38,044 bases of DNA from JAQIBY01 sp046546095 (GCA_046546095.1 JBKGYK010000025.1:1-38044), one strand, 5' to 3'. Positions 6,973 to 16,272 are shown, numbered from the stretch's first letter. Translations and numbers: made by a program. Notes: generated by a model from the letters alone, not told the origin.

Positions 6973-8154
6973 ATGGACACAAAAAATAAAGGATTCAATA
7001 CCAGGCAAATACATGCCGGTGATTTTGAAGATCAATTTGGCTCTGCAGTAGCGCCAATTTATCAAACCTCAACTTTTGCTTTTAAAAATGCAGAACATGG
7101 GGCGAAACTTTTTAAGGGAGAAGAAAAAGGCTACATATACACACGTTTGGCCAATCCCACCATTGAGGCACTTGAAAATAAGCTGGCACAACTGGAAAAT
7201 GGTTCCGGTGGCATTGCCCTGGCCAGTGGAATGGCAGCAGTTTCAACTGTATACACGGCATTGCTCGAACAGGGAGATCACATGATAAGCACGCATGCTG
7301 TCTATGGCCCGAGTCGCATTTTGATGGAAACCATTTTCTCAAAATTTGGTGTTGAATCAAGCTATATGGACACAAGCAATCCCAAAAATGTTGAAGCAGC
7401 CATCAAAGAAAATACCAGGTTGATCTTTCTGGAAACCCCGGCCAACCCGACAATGGACTTGTCTGATATTGGAGCTATTTCCGAGATTGCTCACAAACAT
7501 AACATTCCCGTAGTAGTTGACAATACTTTCAGCAGTCCATACCTGCAGCAACCTCTGGATTTGGGTGCCGACATTGTCCTGCACTCTCTGACAAAATTCA
7601 TCAATGGCCATGCTGACATCGTTGGAGGCGCACTCATCTCTAAAGATAAAGAAATCCATAAAAAGCTCCAGATTGCAATGCGTTATATGGGAGGAAATAT
7701 GGACCCGCATCAGGCCTATATGGTCTATCGCGGCGTGAAGACATTATCCCTGCGCGTGCAAAAAGCTACAGATAACGCAAAACTGGTTGCAGATTTTCTC
7801 GAAAAACACCCAAAAATCAAATGGGTCAATTATCCGGGGCTCAAATCTCACCCACAACACGAACTTGCCAGTCAACAGATGAAAGACTATGGCGCCATGC
7901 TCTGCTTTGAATTGGAAGGCGGTTTTGATGCAGGAAAAACCATGATGAATAATGTTCAGCTTGCATTACTGGCAGTATCGCTGGGCGGTGTTGAATCGCT
8001 GATTCAGCACCCGGCTTCAATGACACATGCCGGCTTGTCGGAAGAAGCCAGGTTGAAATCCGGCATCACACCGGGACTGGTTCGATTTGCTGTAGGCATA
8101 GAAGATGTAGAGGATATCATTGATGATCTCAGACAGGCTCTTGATAAGATTTAA
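6973..8154 (+). CDS. PLP-dependent trans-sulfuration enzyme (methionine gamma-lyase / cystathionine gamma-synthase-like)
   Basis: A 393-aa Cys/Met-metabolism enzyme of PLP fold type I. The cofactor lysine is Lys208 in SLTKFINGHADIVGG, Asp183 in VVVDNTF binds the pyridine ring, and YTR at 56-58 binds phosphate from the neighbouring subunit. The family includes methionine gamma-lyase, cystathionine gamma-synthase and lyase, and O-acetylhomoserine sulfhydrylase. Where Pseudomonas methionine gamma-lyase has YGC, this protein has YGP (111-113), so the diagnostic cysteine is missing and the exact reaction is open. The ATG at 6973 is used because an upstream in-frame ATG lies inside the tRNA. A terminator follows. 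No SAM riboswitch was seen in the 80-nt leader. Confidence 0.9.
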   Translation: MDTKNKGFNTRQIHAGDFEDQFGSAVAPIYQTSTFAFKNAEHGAKLFKGEEKGYIYTRLANPTIEALENKLAQLENGSGGIALASGMAAVSTVYTALLEQGDHMISTHAVYGPSRILMETIFSKFGVESSYMDTSNPKNVEAAIKENTRLIFLETPANPTMDLSDIGAISEIAHKHNIPVVVDNTFSSPYLQQPLDLGADIVLHSLTKFINGHADIVGGALISKDKEIHKKLQIAMRYMGGNMDPHQAYMVYRGVKTLSLRVQKATDNAKLVADFLEKHPKIKWVNYPGLKSHPQHELASQQMKDYGAMLCFELEGGFDAGKTMMNNVQLALLAVSLGGVESLIQHPASMTHAGLSEEARLKSGITPGLVRFAVGIEDVEDIIDDLRQALDKI

Positions 8155-8176
8155 CCGGCATTTGACAAATAACCAG

Positions 8177-8213
8177 GAGCTGCCTTTTTTGGAAAAGAGG
8201 TGGCTCTTTTTTT
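8177..8213 (+). terminator. intrinsic terminator after the PLP enzyme
   Basis: GAGCTGCC (8177-8184) pairs with GGTGGCTC (8199-8206), an 8-bp stem including two G-U pairs, and is followed by seven T residues. Confidence 0.8.
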
Positions 8214-8271
8214 CCGGAATCATTGGCTTTCAAAAAATGCAGATAATAAACAAATATCCACCCAAAAAACA

Positions 8272-8279
8272 TATCTTTG
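8272..8279 (+). promoter_or_regulatory. -7 box of the M23-dxr-rseP-rdgB operon
   Basis: TATCTTTG is an exact match to TAnnTTTG, 17 nt before the ATG at 8297 and after the preceding terminator. No good -33 TTG is visible. This would be the single promoter for five coupled genes. Confidence 0.6.
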
Positions 8280-8296
8280 CAGATTAAACCTTAGCT

Positions 8297-9142
8297 ATGT
8301 CAAGCTTAAAAAGATTATCACGATGGTTGGGTGTGCGTTTTAGCCTTGCGCTTTTCAAACACAAAACTTTCGAACAAAAAAAGAAATGGATTTTTAGCAG
8401 GTTTGGCTTCATAAGCCTGCTTTCAGGCTTTATAATTTTCATCATTGCCCTGACCAGCACTTTGATTGTGATCACACCCCTCAAAGAATGTATTCCCGGC
8501 TATCCTGATAAGGAAGCCAGAAGGGCAAGCATTCAAAATGCTGTACGCCTCGATTCCCTCGCACACGAAATTGCGCTCCGGGATCAGTATCTGAGCAACA
8601 TGAAACAGGTATTGCTTGGAGAAATACCATACAATCCCAAACTGGAAATATCCGAAGGGATAACAGACAGCAGCGATAACAAACAAGCCATAGAAAGTTC
8701 CGCAACTACGGGCTTCCCGGATAATCGGTCTAAAGTCAAACCCGTAGTGGTAATGCCGGAAACACCGGCAACCCTTGTGTTTTTTCCACCCGCCAAAGGG
8801 GTAATAACAAACAGTTTTGATCCCGTAAGAAAACATTTCGGAACCGATATTGTCACCAGAGATAATGAAATAGTGAGAGCCACACTTGACGGAACTGTCA
8901 TTGCAGCTAACTGGACAATGGAAACCGGCTACACCGTACAAATTCAGCACAAATACAATTACATCAGCGTTTACCGGCATCTGAAAAAATGCCTGGTAGA
9001 AACCGGACAACAGGTTGCCGCCGGACAAAGCATAGGCACTTACGGAAACACCGGGGAAATCAGCTACGGACCACATTTACACTTTGAATTATGGAACAAC
9101 GGTAAAGCACTGAATCCCGAAAACTACATAGATTTTGAATGA
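8297..9142 (+). CDS. M23 family metallopeptidase, membrane-anchored
   Basis: A 281-aa LytM-type zinc endopeptidase that probably cuts peptidoglycan cross-links in the periplasm. A basic cytoplasmic N-terminus (1-35) precedes one membrane helix (about 38-60). A linker with a short coiled stretch follows, then the M23 domain (about 165-281) with all metal and catalytic residues intact: His180 and Asp184 (HxxxD), His228, and His260/His262 in GPHLHFELW. An active hydrolase is therefore expected, not a degenerate activator. Its stop overlaps the dxr start as ATGA (9139-9142). A linked M23 peptidase fits the envelope theme of this operon. Confidence 0.94.
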   Translation: MSSLKRLSRWLGVRFSLALFKHKTFEQKKKWIFSRFGFISLLSGFIIFIIALTSTLIVITPLKECIPGYPDKEARRASIQNAVRLDSLAHEIALRDQYLSNMKQVLLGEIPYNPKLEISEGITDSSDNKQAIESSATTGFPDNRSKVKPVVVMPETPATLVFFPPAKGVITNSFDPVRKHFGTDIVTRDNEIVRATLDGTVIAANWTMETGYTVQIQHKYNYISVYRHLKKCLVETGQQVAAGQSIGTYGNTGEISYGPHLHFELWNNGKALNPENYIDFE

Positions 9143-10308
9143 AAAAAATTAAAAACATAGCTATTCTGGGATCCACCGGTTCCATAGGCTCACAAGCCCT
9201 TGATGTAATCAAAGAACACAGGGATAAATTCAGAGCTGAAATACTTGTAGCCGGATCAAATGCAGAACTTGTAATCAAACAGGCAAAAGAATTTCAGCCA
9301 AACATAGTTGTCATCGCTGATGAAAACAAATATGATGTGGTTTCTGAGGCCCTTTCCAATGAAGATATTAAGGTATTTGCAGGCGAAGAGTCCATTTCAG
9401 ATGTTGTGCGGATGTCCGGCATTGACCTGGTACTGGCAGCTATGGTAGGTTTTTCAGGCCTTAAGCCCGTGTTAAGCGCCATCGAGGCAGACAAACCAGT
9501 AGCTCTGGCCAATAAAGAAACTCTGGTTGTTGCAGGCGAGTTAATCATGAAAAAGCTCCGCCACTCCAAAGCTGTACTCATCCCCGTTGACTCCGAGCAT
9601 TCAGCAATTTTCCAATGCCTCAGCGGAGAATCACATGAGAGCATCAAAAAATTAATTCTTACGGCCTCCGGAGGACCATTCAGAAACAAAACAAGCAATG
9701 AACTCAAACATGTTAGTCCGGCCGAAGCCCTAAATCACCCGAACTGGGACATGGGCAAAAAGGTCAGCATAGACTCGGCAAGTCTCATGAACAAAGGACT
9801 GGAGGTAATTGAAGCACACTGGCTGTTTGGCATACCTGCCGGTAAAATTGACGTCATCGTACATCCCGGCTCAATTGTTCACAGCCTGGTAGAGTTCATT
9901 GATGGCTCAATGAAAGCACAACTTGGCAACACTGATATGAGACTGCCCATTCAATATGCCTTGTCGTGGCCGGAGCGCATACCAACACATGTACCCGGTA
10001 TCAGCCTGGCTGAATTAGGAAGCCTGCATTTCGAAGCTGTAGATTATGACAGATTCCCAAACCTCAGGCTGGCCTTCGAAGCTATGGAAGCTGGAGGAGA
10101 TGCTGCATGTACCCTTAATGCAGCCAATGAAATAGCTGTTGAAGCTTTTTTGCAAAATAAAATACGTTTTACCGACATTCCAAAACTTAACAAAGCATGC
10201 CTGGATGCATTGCCCGTACAAAAACCTACAACAACCGAAGCATTCATTGAATCTGACCAAAGAGCAAGAAAAAAAGCGGAAGAAATTTTAAAAATTTTAC
10301 AATTATGA
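9139..10308 (+). CDS. dxr: 1-deoxy-D-xylulose 5-phosphate reductoisomerase
   Basis: A 389-aa enzyme that converts DXP to 2-C-methyl-D-erythritol 4-phosphate with NADPH, the committed step of the MEP isoprenoid pathway. The N-terminal nucleotide-binding loop is GSTGSIGSQALDVI (11-24). NKETLVVAG, VDSEHSAIFQCL with the metal-binding Asp and Glu, ASGGPFR, and SIDSASLMNKGLEVIEA with a further metal Glu follow in the usual order. The C-terminal helical domain is complete and the length is normal. It overlaps the upstream peptidase and the downstream rseP gene by 4 nt each. Its products feed undecaprenyl phosphate, which fits an operon with envelope genes. Confidence 0.98.
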   Translation: MKKIKNIAILGSTGSIGSQALDVIKEHRDKFRAEILVAGSNAELVIKQAKEFQPNIVVIADENKYDVVSEALSNEDIKVFAGEESISDVVRMSGIDLVLAAMVGFSGLKPVLSAIEADKPVALANKETLVVAGELIMKKLRHSKAVLIPVDSEHSAIFQCLSGESHESIKKLILTASGGPFRNKTSNELKHVSPAEALNHPNWDMGKKVSIDSASLMNKGLEVIEAHWLFGIPAGKIDVIVHPGSIVHSLVEFIDGSMKAQLGNTDMRLPIQYALSWPERIPTHVPGISLAELGSLHFEAVDYDRFPNLRLAFEAMEAGGDAACTLNAANEIAVEAFLQNKIRFTDIPKLNKACLDALPVQKPTTTEAFIESDQRARKKAEEILKILQL

Positions 10309-11612
10309 GTGGATTAATTATGGCAGCACAACTGCTGCTGGCCCTGTCTTTACTGGTATTTATACATGAACTGGGGCATTACCTTGCTGCCAGAGCTTTT
10401 GGAATCAAGGTGGATAAATTCTTCATCTTCTTTGACTGGCCAGGAAAGATTTTCAGCAAAAAAGTAAAAGGCACTGAATACGGCATTGGTATGTTGCCTA
10501 TCGGGGGATACGTAAAAATCGCCGGAATGATAGATGAATCCATGGACAAGGAACAAATGAAAAAACCCCCTCAACCATGGGAGTTCAGGTCAAAACCAGC
10601 ATGGCAACGTCTGATTGTGATGGTGGCAGGTGTAGTAATGAACATAATTATCGGTGTGTTGATTTTTACTTTTTCACATCTAAACTATTCTGAACAATAC
10701 ATTGATGTTGATCGCATTGAAGAAGGCATCTATCCCTACGAGTATGCACGTGACATCGGCCTGCAGAGAGGAGATAAGATTGTCTCTATTGACGGTGAAG
10801 ATGTTAAGAGAATGTCCGATGTGCTGTCAACCCGACTTTACCTTGGCGACCAAATTACTGTTGAAAGGAACGGAAAAACCATCACCTTTCCTCTTCCGGA
10901 TACATTATACCGGCATATGATGAAGGCGAAAACGCCCTTCCTGGGCTATGAAAACTTCCCCCTGGAAATAGAGTCAGTGCTGGAGGGCAAAAGCGCAGCA
11001 AAAGCCGGACTACAATCCACTGACAAAATACAGGCAGTCAATGGTCGTGATATTGAAGTGTTTGGCGAGTTCCATGAAATATTGCTCACTCATATTGGTG
11101 ATACTGTGAATTTAACTGTAAACCGCCTTGGCAAACGCATGGAAGTGCCTGTGCCGGTTGACAGTACAGGCAAAATCGGCATCAAACTCGACAGAAAAGA
11201 TTTTCCGACAACAGAATACACCTTCTTTTCTGCCATGAAATATGGCTGGCAGGATGCATTTGAATCGGTCAGCGCCAATGCCAAAGGTCTGGGAAAAGTA
11301 TTCTCCGGACAGGAAAAAGCCAGCGAAAGCCTGCAAGGCCCTATTGGGATAGCCAAAATATTTGGCGGCACCTGGGACTGGCAACGTTTTTGGGCACTTA
11401 CCGGTATGATATCCATGGTACTTGCCTTTGTCAACATCCTGCCAATACCGGCCCTTGATGGCGGACATGTGCTGTTTACACTGGTTGAAATGGTCATCGG
11501 ACGAAAATTACCCGACAAATTCATGGAAGTAATCCAGTTTATTGGCCTGATAATTGTATTGGGACTGATGATATTTGTGATCGGAAATGATATAATTAAT
11601 CTGTTCAGATGA
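10305..11612 (+). CDS. rseP: site-2 intramembrane metalloprotease RseP
   Basis: A 435-aa multi-pass zinc protease of the S2P family. The HELGH zinc motif is at residues 21-25 in the first membrane helix, and the third ligand is Asp385 in LPIPALDGGH. Two PDZ-like segments lie between (about 120-190 and 205-285), with a membrane helix near 100-115 and the last helices at about 365-430. In other bacteria RseP cuts anti-sigma factors and leftover signal peptides. No sigma or anti-sigma gene is nearby, so the substrate is unknown. Starts and stops overlap on both sides (ATGA), which places it firmly in the operon. The dxr-rseP pairing is common in bacteria. Confidence 0.97.
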   Translation: MSGLIMAAQLLLALSLLVFIHELGHYLAARAFGIKVDKFFIFFDWPGKIFSKKVKGTEYGIGMLPIGGYVKIAGMIDESMDKEQMKKPPQPWEFRSKPAWQRLIVMVAGVVMNIIIGVLIFTFSHLNYSEQYIDVDRIEEGIYPYEYARDIGLQRGDKIVSIDGEDVKRMSDVLSTRLYLGDQITVERNGKTITFPLPDTLYRHMMKAKTPFLGYENFPLEIESVLEGKSAAKAGLQSTDKIQAVNGRDIEVFGEFHEILLTHIGDTVNLTVNRLGKRMEVPVPVDSTGKIGIKLDRKDFPTTEYTFFSAMKYGWQDAFESVSANAKGLGKVFSGQEKASESLQGPIGIAKIFGGTWDWQRFWALTGMISMVLAFVNILPIPALDGGHVLFTLVEMVIGRKLPDKFMEVIQFIGLIIVLGLMIFVIGNDIINLFR

Positions 11613-12421
11613 AATTAAAAAACCTCATACTTGTTGCAGTTGTTCTGGCATTCACAGGAAAACTTCAGGCACAGGAAAACAACCGTTACTTTCCTGATGA
11701 TTATAATCAGCGCATCCTCATACTTCCTTTTGATCCCTCAATTTATGTGAATGATGCCAGTGATATGTGGACAAAAAACAGCGATATGAATCATGATGAG
11801 CTGAAAAATTACCTCAGAAATCAGCTCAACAGACGGATTCAACTTGCTATTGTGGACTCCTGCAAACCAATTGACCTGACGCAGTCATACACTACCGAAG
11901 CAAGAAACGACCTGCTTGGACTATACACCACCACGGCCTATGAAATGAGGCGGGCCATGCCGGACAAAAAAGAAGAAGGCGAGGAAAATAAATTTCTGGG
12001 AAAGTTTTTTGAAAAACGAAAAGAAAAAAATTATACGGACAGCGTAGTGAAAACAAGGCGGGAATCAGGTGAAATCAAAGGTAAGCGTTACAACACAAAT
12101 GACAAATACCTTCACGTCATATATAAAAATCCCGATTTCATTCCTGAGCTGGCCAAAAGGAGAAATCTTGACAAGATTCTTTTCGTCAATCAACTTGAGA
12201 TAAAGGGGAGCTACGGCAATCCCTATATCAGTGGAGACGGAAAAGCCAGCCGCTTAATCAAAGTACATTACAGCTTGTACAATAAGTCCGGCAAACTGCT
12301 GCACGGTGGCTTTTCCTCAACCACCATTCCTTTCAGACTGAATGATGTGGAAACCGTGGTAGAAGATTATTTTCCGGCAATCGTCAGACAAATAATGCTA
12401 AACATTGATTTCAGCAACTAA
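11609..12421 (+). CDS. hypothetical periplasmic protein between rseP and rdgB
   Basis: A 270-aa secreted protein that I do not recognise. Residues 1-22 are a signal peptide (cleavage after LQAQ) without a lipobox. The mature part begins with strand RILILPFDPSIYVNDAS, reminiscent of the first strand of CsgG/PelC-like or GNA1162-like lipoproteins, but no more of such a fold can be confirmed. Residues 135-165 form a highly charged region rich in Lys and Glu. The C-terminal half contains HYSLYNKSGKLLHGG and a probable final helix. It starts by ATGA overlap with rseP, and its TAA overlaps the rdgB ATG (12419-12423), so its synthesis is tied to both. Confidence 0.85.
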   Translation: MKLKNLILVAVVLAFTGKLQAQENNRYFPDDYNQRILILPFDPSIYVNDASDMWTKNSDMNHDELKNYLRNQLNRRIQLAIVDSCKPIDLTQSYTTEARNDLLGLYTTTAYEMRRAMPDKKEEGEENKFLGKFFEKRKEKNYTDSVVKTRRESGEIKGKRYNTNDKYLHVIYKNPDFIPELAKRRNLDKILFVNQLEIKGSYGNPYISGDGKASRLIKVHYSLYNKSGKLLHGGFSSTTIPFRLNDVETVVEDYFPAIVRQIMLNIDFSN

Positions 12422-13008
12422 TGGAACTCATTTTTGCAACCAACAACCCTCATAAACTTCAGGAAGCACAAGCCATCATTGGACCGGAACACGTGATCAG
12501 ATCACTCATAGAGCTGGGTTTTACAGAGGACATTCCGGAAACAGCAGACAGTCTGGAAGGCAATGCCGAAATCAAAGCACGCACAGTTTATGATAAATTT
12601 GGCCTGCCATGTTTTGCTGACGACACAGGCCTGGAAGTCCGGGCAATCAACAATGAACCCGGCGTGCACTCCGCACGCTATGCCGGAATCAAGCAGGACA
12701 GCAGTGCAAACCTGCAAAAGCTGTTAGAAACCATGCAGGGTATTGATGAGCGGGAAGCCAGGTTCAGAACTTCTGTTTGCCTCATCATAGAAAACAAATC
12801 CTGGTTCTTTGAAGGCAGGATAACAGGAAAAATTGCTGAAAAACCCAAAGGTAGTAAAGGATTTGGCTATGATCCGGTCTTCATCCCTGACGGATACACA
12901 CAAAGCTTTGCTCAATTGCCCACTGAAACAAAAAACCAGATCAGTCACAGAGCCAGGGCCATCAGAAAATTGGCTGATTTTATCCGGTTTTTACATCAGG
13001 TTAAATAA
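12421..13008 (+). CDS. rdgB: dITP/XTP pyrophosphatase (non-canonical purine NTP pyrophosphatase)
   Basis: A 195-aa enzyme of the HAM1/RdgB family that hydrolyses dITP, ITP and XTP to the monophosphates and so keeps deaminated purines out of DNA. The conserved blocks are all present: ATNNPHKLQEA (6-16), the phosphate- and metal-binding segment ADDTGLEVRAINNEPGVHSA (about 66-85), GSKGFGYDPVF and SHRARAI near the end. The length is typical. The start codon overlaps the stop of the preceding gene by one base (TAATG). It is the last gene of the coupled set. Confidence 0.97.
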   Translation: MELIFATNNPHKLQEAQAIIGPEHVIRSLIELGFTEDIPETADSLEGNAEIKARTVYDKFGLPCFADDTGLEVRAINNEPGVHSARYAGIKQDSSANLQKLLETMQGIDEREARFRTSVCLIIENKSWFFEGRITGKIAEKPKGSKGFGYDPVFIPDGYTQSFAQLPTETKNQISHRARAIRKLADFIRFLHQVK

Positions 13009-13043
13009 TAAAAACAAAAAAAAACAGTTTAGATTTAAACAAG

Positions 13044-13075
13044 TTTGTATGCTAAGCAAAACAAGCTTATTTTTG
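13044..13075 (+). promoter_or_regulatory. consensus Bacteroidota promoter of porZ
   Basis: TTTG (13044-13047), 20 nt, then TATTTTTG (13068-13075) is a full match to TTTG-N(about 20)-TAnnTTTG. The ATG at 13099 lies 23 nt downstream. Confidence 0.75.
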
Positions 13076-13098
13076 GCTTAAGCTTAAATTAATTGACG

Positions 13099-15462
13099 AT
13101 GAAATCTATACGCGAAGTTTTTATTACAGTCTGCTTTATTATTTTGTTTCAGCTGTCCTTCTCTCAGGTTGGTGTTGGCCAGTGGCGCGGACATTTACCC
13201 TACTCCTCAGGAACATGTGTGGCTGAAAGCAATGACAAAGTTTTTACTGCTACCAATGCTGCTGTATTCTCCTATGACAAAACATCCGGGGAAACAGAAA
13301 AGCTCAATAAAATCACAGCACTATCTGATATCAATGTAAGCACCATCGCATACAATGACTCACATGACATGTTGATTATCGGATATAAAAACGGAAACAT
13401 CGACATCTTAAAAAACCGTAAAATCTCCAACATATCTGATATCAAACGAAAAACCATCACGGCAGAAAAAAGCATCAATAATATCCGGTTTATTGATGAT
13501 TATGCAATTTTATCCACCGGATTTGGGATTGTCGTTCTGGATATTGAACGCCAGGAAATAAAATTCACCTACTATATAGGTGACATGGGATCGTACATTT
13601 TTGTTTATGATACCGAATTTGACGGAGAATACCTGTATGCCGCAACGGATAACGGAATATATCGTGGTGATTATTACAATGACAACCTGGCAGATTTCAA
13701 TTCCTGGGAAATCATCACAAATCTCCCTGAAGGGCACACTTTTGAACATCTGAGAAATCAGCATTTTACCATTCTGAATTATTTCAACGGAAAACTAATC
13801 ACAAACCTGCATGATACGGAAAACGATTACAGTGACATGCTGTACGTTTTCGAAGATGATACCTGGAGCTATTTTCCGGATACATCCTTTACAACAACAA
13901 CACATATCGCAAACCATGACAACCAGCTCATTGTAAACAAGCGATATAAGTTGTTTTTTATGAATGAGAACCTCGAAACAGAATACGAAGTATATACCTA
14001 TGCACTGCCGGGACAGGATAATCTCCCCCTGTATCCAATTCATTTTATTCCGGGCAAAGAGCATGAGCTGTTGATTGCTGATAAAAACTCCGGTCTGGTC
14101 CTTCAGAACAGCATTTGGAATCATCAGGTAGTTCAATTGAACGGACCGGCTTCAAGCAATGCCTTTGATATAGATGCACAAGCCGGAACAGTAATGTCCG
14201 TAGCCGGAGGAAGAAACCTGAGCTGGACACAACAATACAGGTTTGCAGAAATCAATTACTTCGAAAATCAGGAATGGAATCAACTCACAAACAGGGAGGA
14301 TACCATTTTACGTCAACTCAGAGATGCCTGCGAAGTTGCCATCAATCCTCAAAATCCCAGCCAGGCTTTTATCGGAATGTGGGGACAGGGTATGCTCCGA
14401 ATTGAAAACGGGGAAATAAAAGACCACTATACAACAACCAATTCCAGCCTTACTGCGATACCAGATGTTGGATATATCCGTATTGGCGGCCTGGCTTTTG
14501 ATGATGACCAGAACCTGTGGGTTACCAACTCCAGCGGAACTGTGCCTGTGCACATGAGAAAACCTGACGGCGACTGGGTAGGATTAAACTACAGCAACAG
14601 AATCAATGAATCCAATATTGGCGATATCATCGTTACAGAAAATGATCATAAATGGATTGTACTGCCTCGGGGCAAAGGATTATTTGCTTTTGATGATAAC
14701 GGCACACCGGAAAATCTTGACGATGATAAAACCAAAAAATTCGATGTCAAAAATGAATACGGTGAAATCATTTCCAATGATATCTACTCCATTGCCGAAG
14801 ACAAGGACGGCAGTATATGGCTTGGAACAAGCAAAGGAGTTGTAGTTTATTACAATCCTGAAGATGTGTTTGATGAATCCATCATAGCATCACAGGTTTT
14901 GATTCCACGGAATGACGGCTCTGATAATGCAGACATCTTGCTTGGTTCTGAAATTGTAACAGCCATTTCCGTGGATGGGGCAAATAAAAAATGGTTTGGC
15001 ACCCAAAACGGTGGTGTATTTAAAACCTCAGAAGACGGCATCACAGAAATCCATCATTTCAATCAATCCAATAGCCCATTGTTTTCTAACAACGTGTTAA
15101 GCCTTGATATAGAACCGGAATCAGGTGAGGTTTTTATCGGCACAAATTCCGGCATCATTTCATACCGGGGTAAAGCAACAGAAGGCAGTGAGGATTATAA
15201 TGAGGTCTATGCCTTTCCCAACCCTGTGAGACCCGACTACCGCGGGCCCATCACAATACACGGCCTGATAGCAGGATCCATTGTAAAGATTACAGATGTT
15301 GCCGGCAATCTTGTGTTTGAAACACGTTCAGAAGGGGGGCAGGCCTTGTGGGACGGAAAAAGCATCAACGGCAACAGAGTACAAACAGGCGTTTACCTGG
15401 TTTTTTCCGCCAACGAAGATGGAACCAAATCAGATGTCACCAAAATTCTCTTTATTAACTGA
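13099..15462 (+). CDS. porZ: type IX secretion system protein PorZ
   Basis: A 787-aa secreted protein. Residues 1-23 form a signal peptide ending in SFSQ. The mature N-terminus (VGQWRGHLPYSSGTCVAE) and the following repeats, such as ALSDINVSTIAYN and LIIGYKNGNIDIL, match the PorZ pattern of two beta-propellers, with later propeller blades at SIWLGTSKGVVVY and KKWFGTQNGGVF. The C-terminus (about 702-787) is a beta-sandwich beginning AFPNPVRPDYRGPI, like a T9SS sorting domain. In Porphyromonas, PorZ sits on the surface in the attachment complex and delivers A-LPS to PorU. The start is the ATG at 13099; a TTG six bases earlier is unlikely. recO begins 7 bases after this stop codon. Confidence 0.9.
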   Translation: MKSIREVFITVCFIILFQLSFSQVGVGQWRGHLPYSSGTCVAESNDKVFTATNAAVFSYDKTSGETEKLNKITALSDINVSTIAYNDSHDMLIIGYKNGNIDILKNRKISNISDIKRKTITAEKSINNIRFIDDYAILSTGFGIVVLDIERQEIKFTYYIGDMGSYIFVYDTEFDGEYLYAATDNGIYRGDYYNDNLADFNSWEIITNLPEGHTFEHLRNQHFTILNYFNGKLITNLHDTENDYSDMLYVFEDDTWSYFPDTSFTTTTHIANHDNQLIVNKRYKLFFMNENLETEYEVYTYALPGQDNLPLYPIHFIPGKEHELLIADKNSGLVLQNSIWNHQVVQLNGPASSNAFDIDAQAGTVMSVAGGRNLSWTQQYRFAEINYFENQEWNQLTNREDTILRQLRDACEVAINPQNPSQAFIGMWGQGMLRIENGEIKDHYTTTNSSLTAIPDVGYIRIGGLAFDDDQNLWVTNSSGTVPVHMRKPDGDWVGLNYSNRINESNIGDIIVTENDHKWIVLPRGKGLFAFDDNGTPENLDDDKTKKFDVKNEYGEIISNDIYSIAEDKDGSIWLGTSKGVVVYYNPEDVFDESIIASQVLIPRNDGSDNADILLGSEIVTAISVDGANKKWFGTQNGGVFKTSEDGITEIHHFNQSNSPLFSNNVLSLDIEPESGEVFIGTNSGIISYRGKATEGSEDYNEVYAFPNPVRPDYRGPITIHGLIAGSIVKITDVAGNLVFETRSEGGQALWDGKSINGNRVQTGVYLVFSANEDGTKSDVTKILFIN

Positions 15463-15468
15463 TAAGGC

Positions 15469-16194
15469 ATGTATGTCAAAACACGGGCAGTTGTCCTGAA
15501 TCATATTAAATATACAGATTCACGTATCATAGCACGCCTGCTAACCCCTGACTTTGGAAAAATCTCCATCATTACCAGTACAGGAAGAAGCAAAAAGTCC
15601 CCGGGTAAATCAATATATTTTCAGCCTCTGTTCTTGCTGGACATAGAATTAAATTTCCGTGAAAAAAAAGAAATTCAACAGATCCGCGACCTCAGAATGG
15701 CAGAAAACCCGGGATTGCCGGATCCCACACCTCATAAACAAAGCATTGCAATTTTTCTTGCTGATGTCCTGCAGCGCAGTATAAAAGAAAATGAACCGGA
15801 TGAATCCCTTTTCCAGTTTGTATGGCATGCTGTACGGATGTTTGAACACAGCGATAAATCAAGTGTTAATTTTCATTTGTATTTCCTCAGTCATCTCATG
15901 AAATACCTGGGCTTTGCTCCGGGAAATAAGTGGAGCCACGACTATCCCCTTCTGGATACTGACTCAGGAAAGTTTGTAAATAATCGTCAATTAAACTCTG
16001 CCTGCTTAACCGAGCGTGAAAGCATGATAATAGATAAGTTTACCAACATCGCTGCTGATGAAATCCCCCATGGTGGTTTTTCAAATCAGGACCGCCAGCT
16101 GGGTCTGAATGCTTTGATGAGCTATTACGAAAGACACTTGCCGGATTTTGGAAAACTCAAATCATTCCAAATCCTGAAAGAAATTTATCACTGA
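15469..16194 (+). CDS. recO: DNA repair protein RecO
   Basis: A 241-aa protein of the RecFOR pathway, which helps RecA load on SSB-coated single-stranded DNA at gaps. The N-terminal OB-fold is clear (MYVKTRAVVLNHIKYTDSR, then LLTPDFGKISIITSTGRSKK), followed by the helical domain typical of RecO with IAIFLADVLQRSI and FHLYFLSHLMKYLGF. The zinc-finger cysteines found in some RecO proteins are not arranged as a CxxC pair here, as is usual in this phylum. It follows porZ with only 6 nt between stop and start, so the two are co-transcribed. Confidence 0.95.
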   Translation: MYVKTRAVVLNHIKYTDSRIIARLLTPDFGKISIITSTGRSKKSPGKSIYFQPLFLLDIELNFREKKEIQQIRDLRMAENPGLPDPTPHKQSIAIFLADVLQRSIKENEPDESLFQFVWHAVRMFEHSDKSSVNFHLYFLSHLMKYLGFAPGNKWSHDYPLLDTDSGKFVNNRQLNSACLTERESMIIDKFTNIAADEIPHGGFSNQDRQLGLNALMSYYERHLPDFGKLKSFQILKEIYH

Positions 16195-16272
16195 TCAAAT
16201 TGCTCAGGTAGACATCGGGTAATCCCACCGGTGCATTAACGGCATTTTCTTAGGCTGCTCAGGCATTTTTAT

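Noticed and set aside
8423..9076. 217-codon open frame on the minus strand
   Set aside because: Lies wholly opposite the M23 peptidase gene, whose motifs are intact; no motif or promoter of its own.
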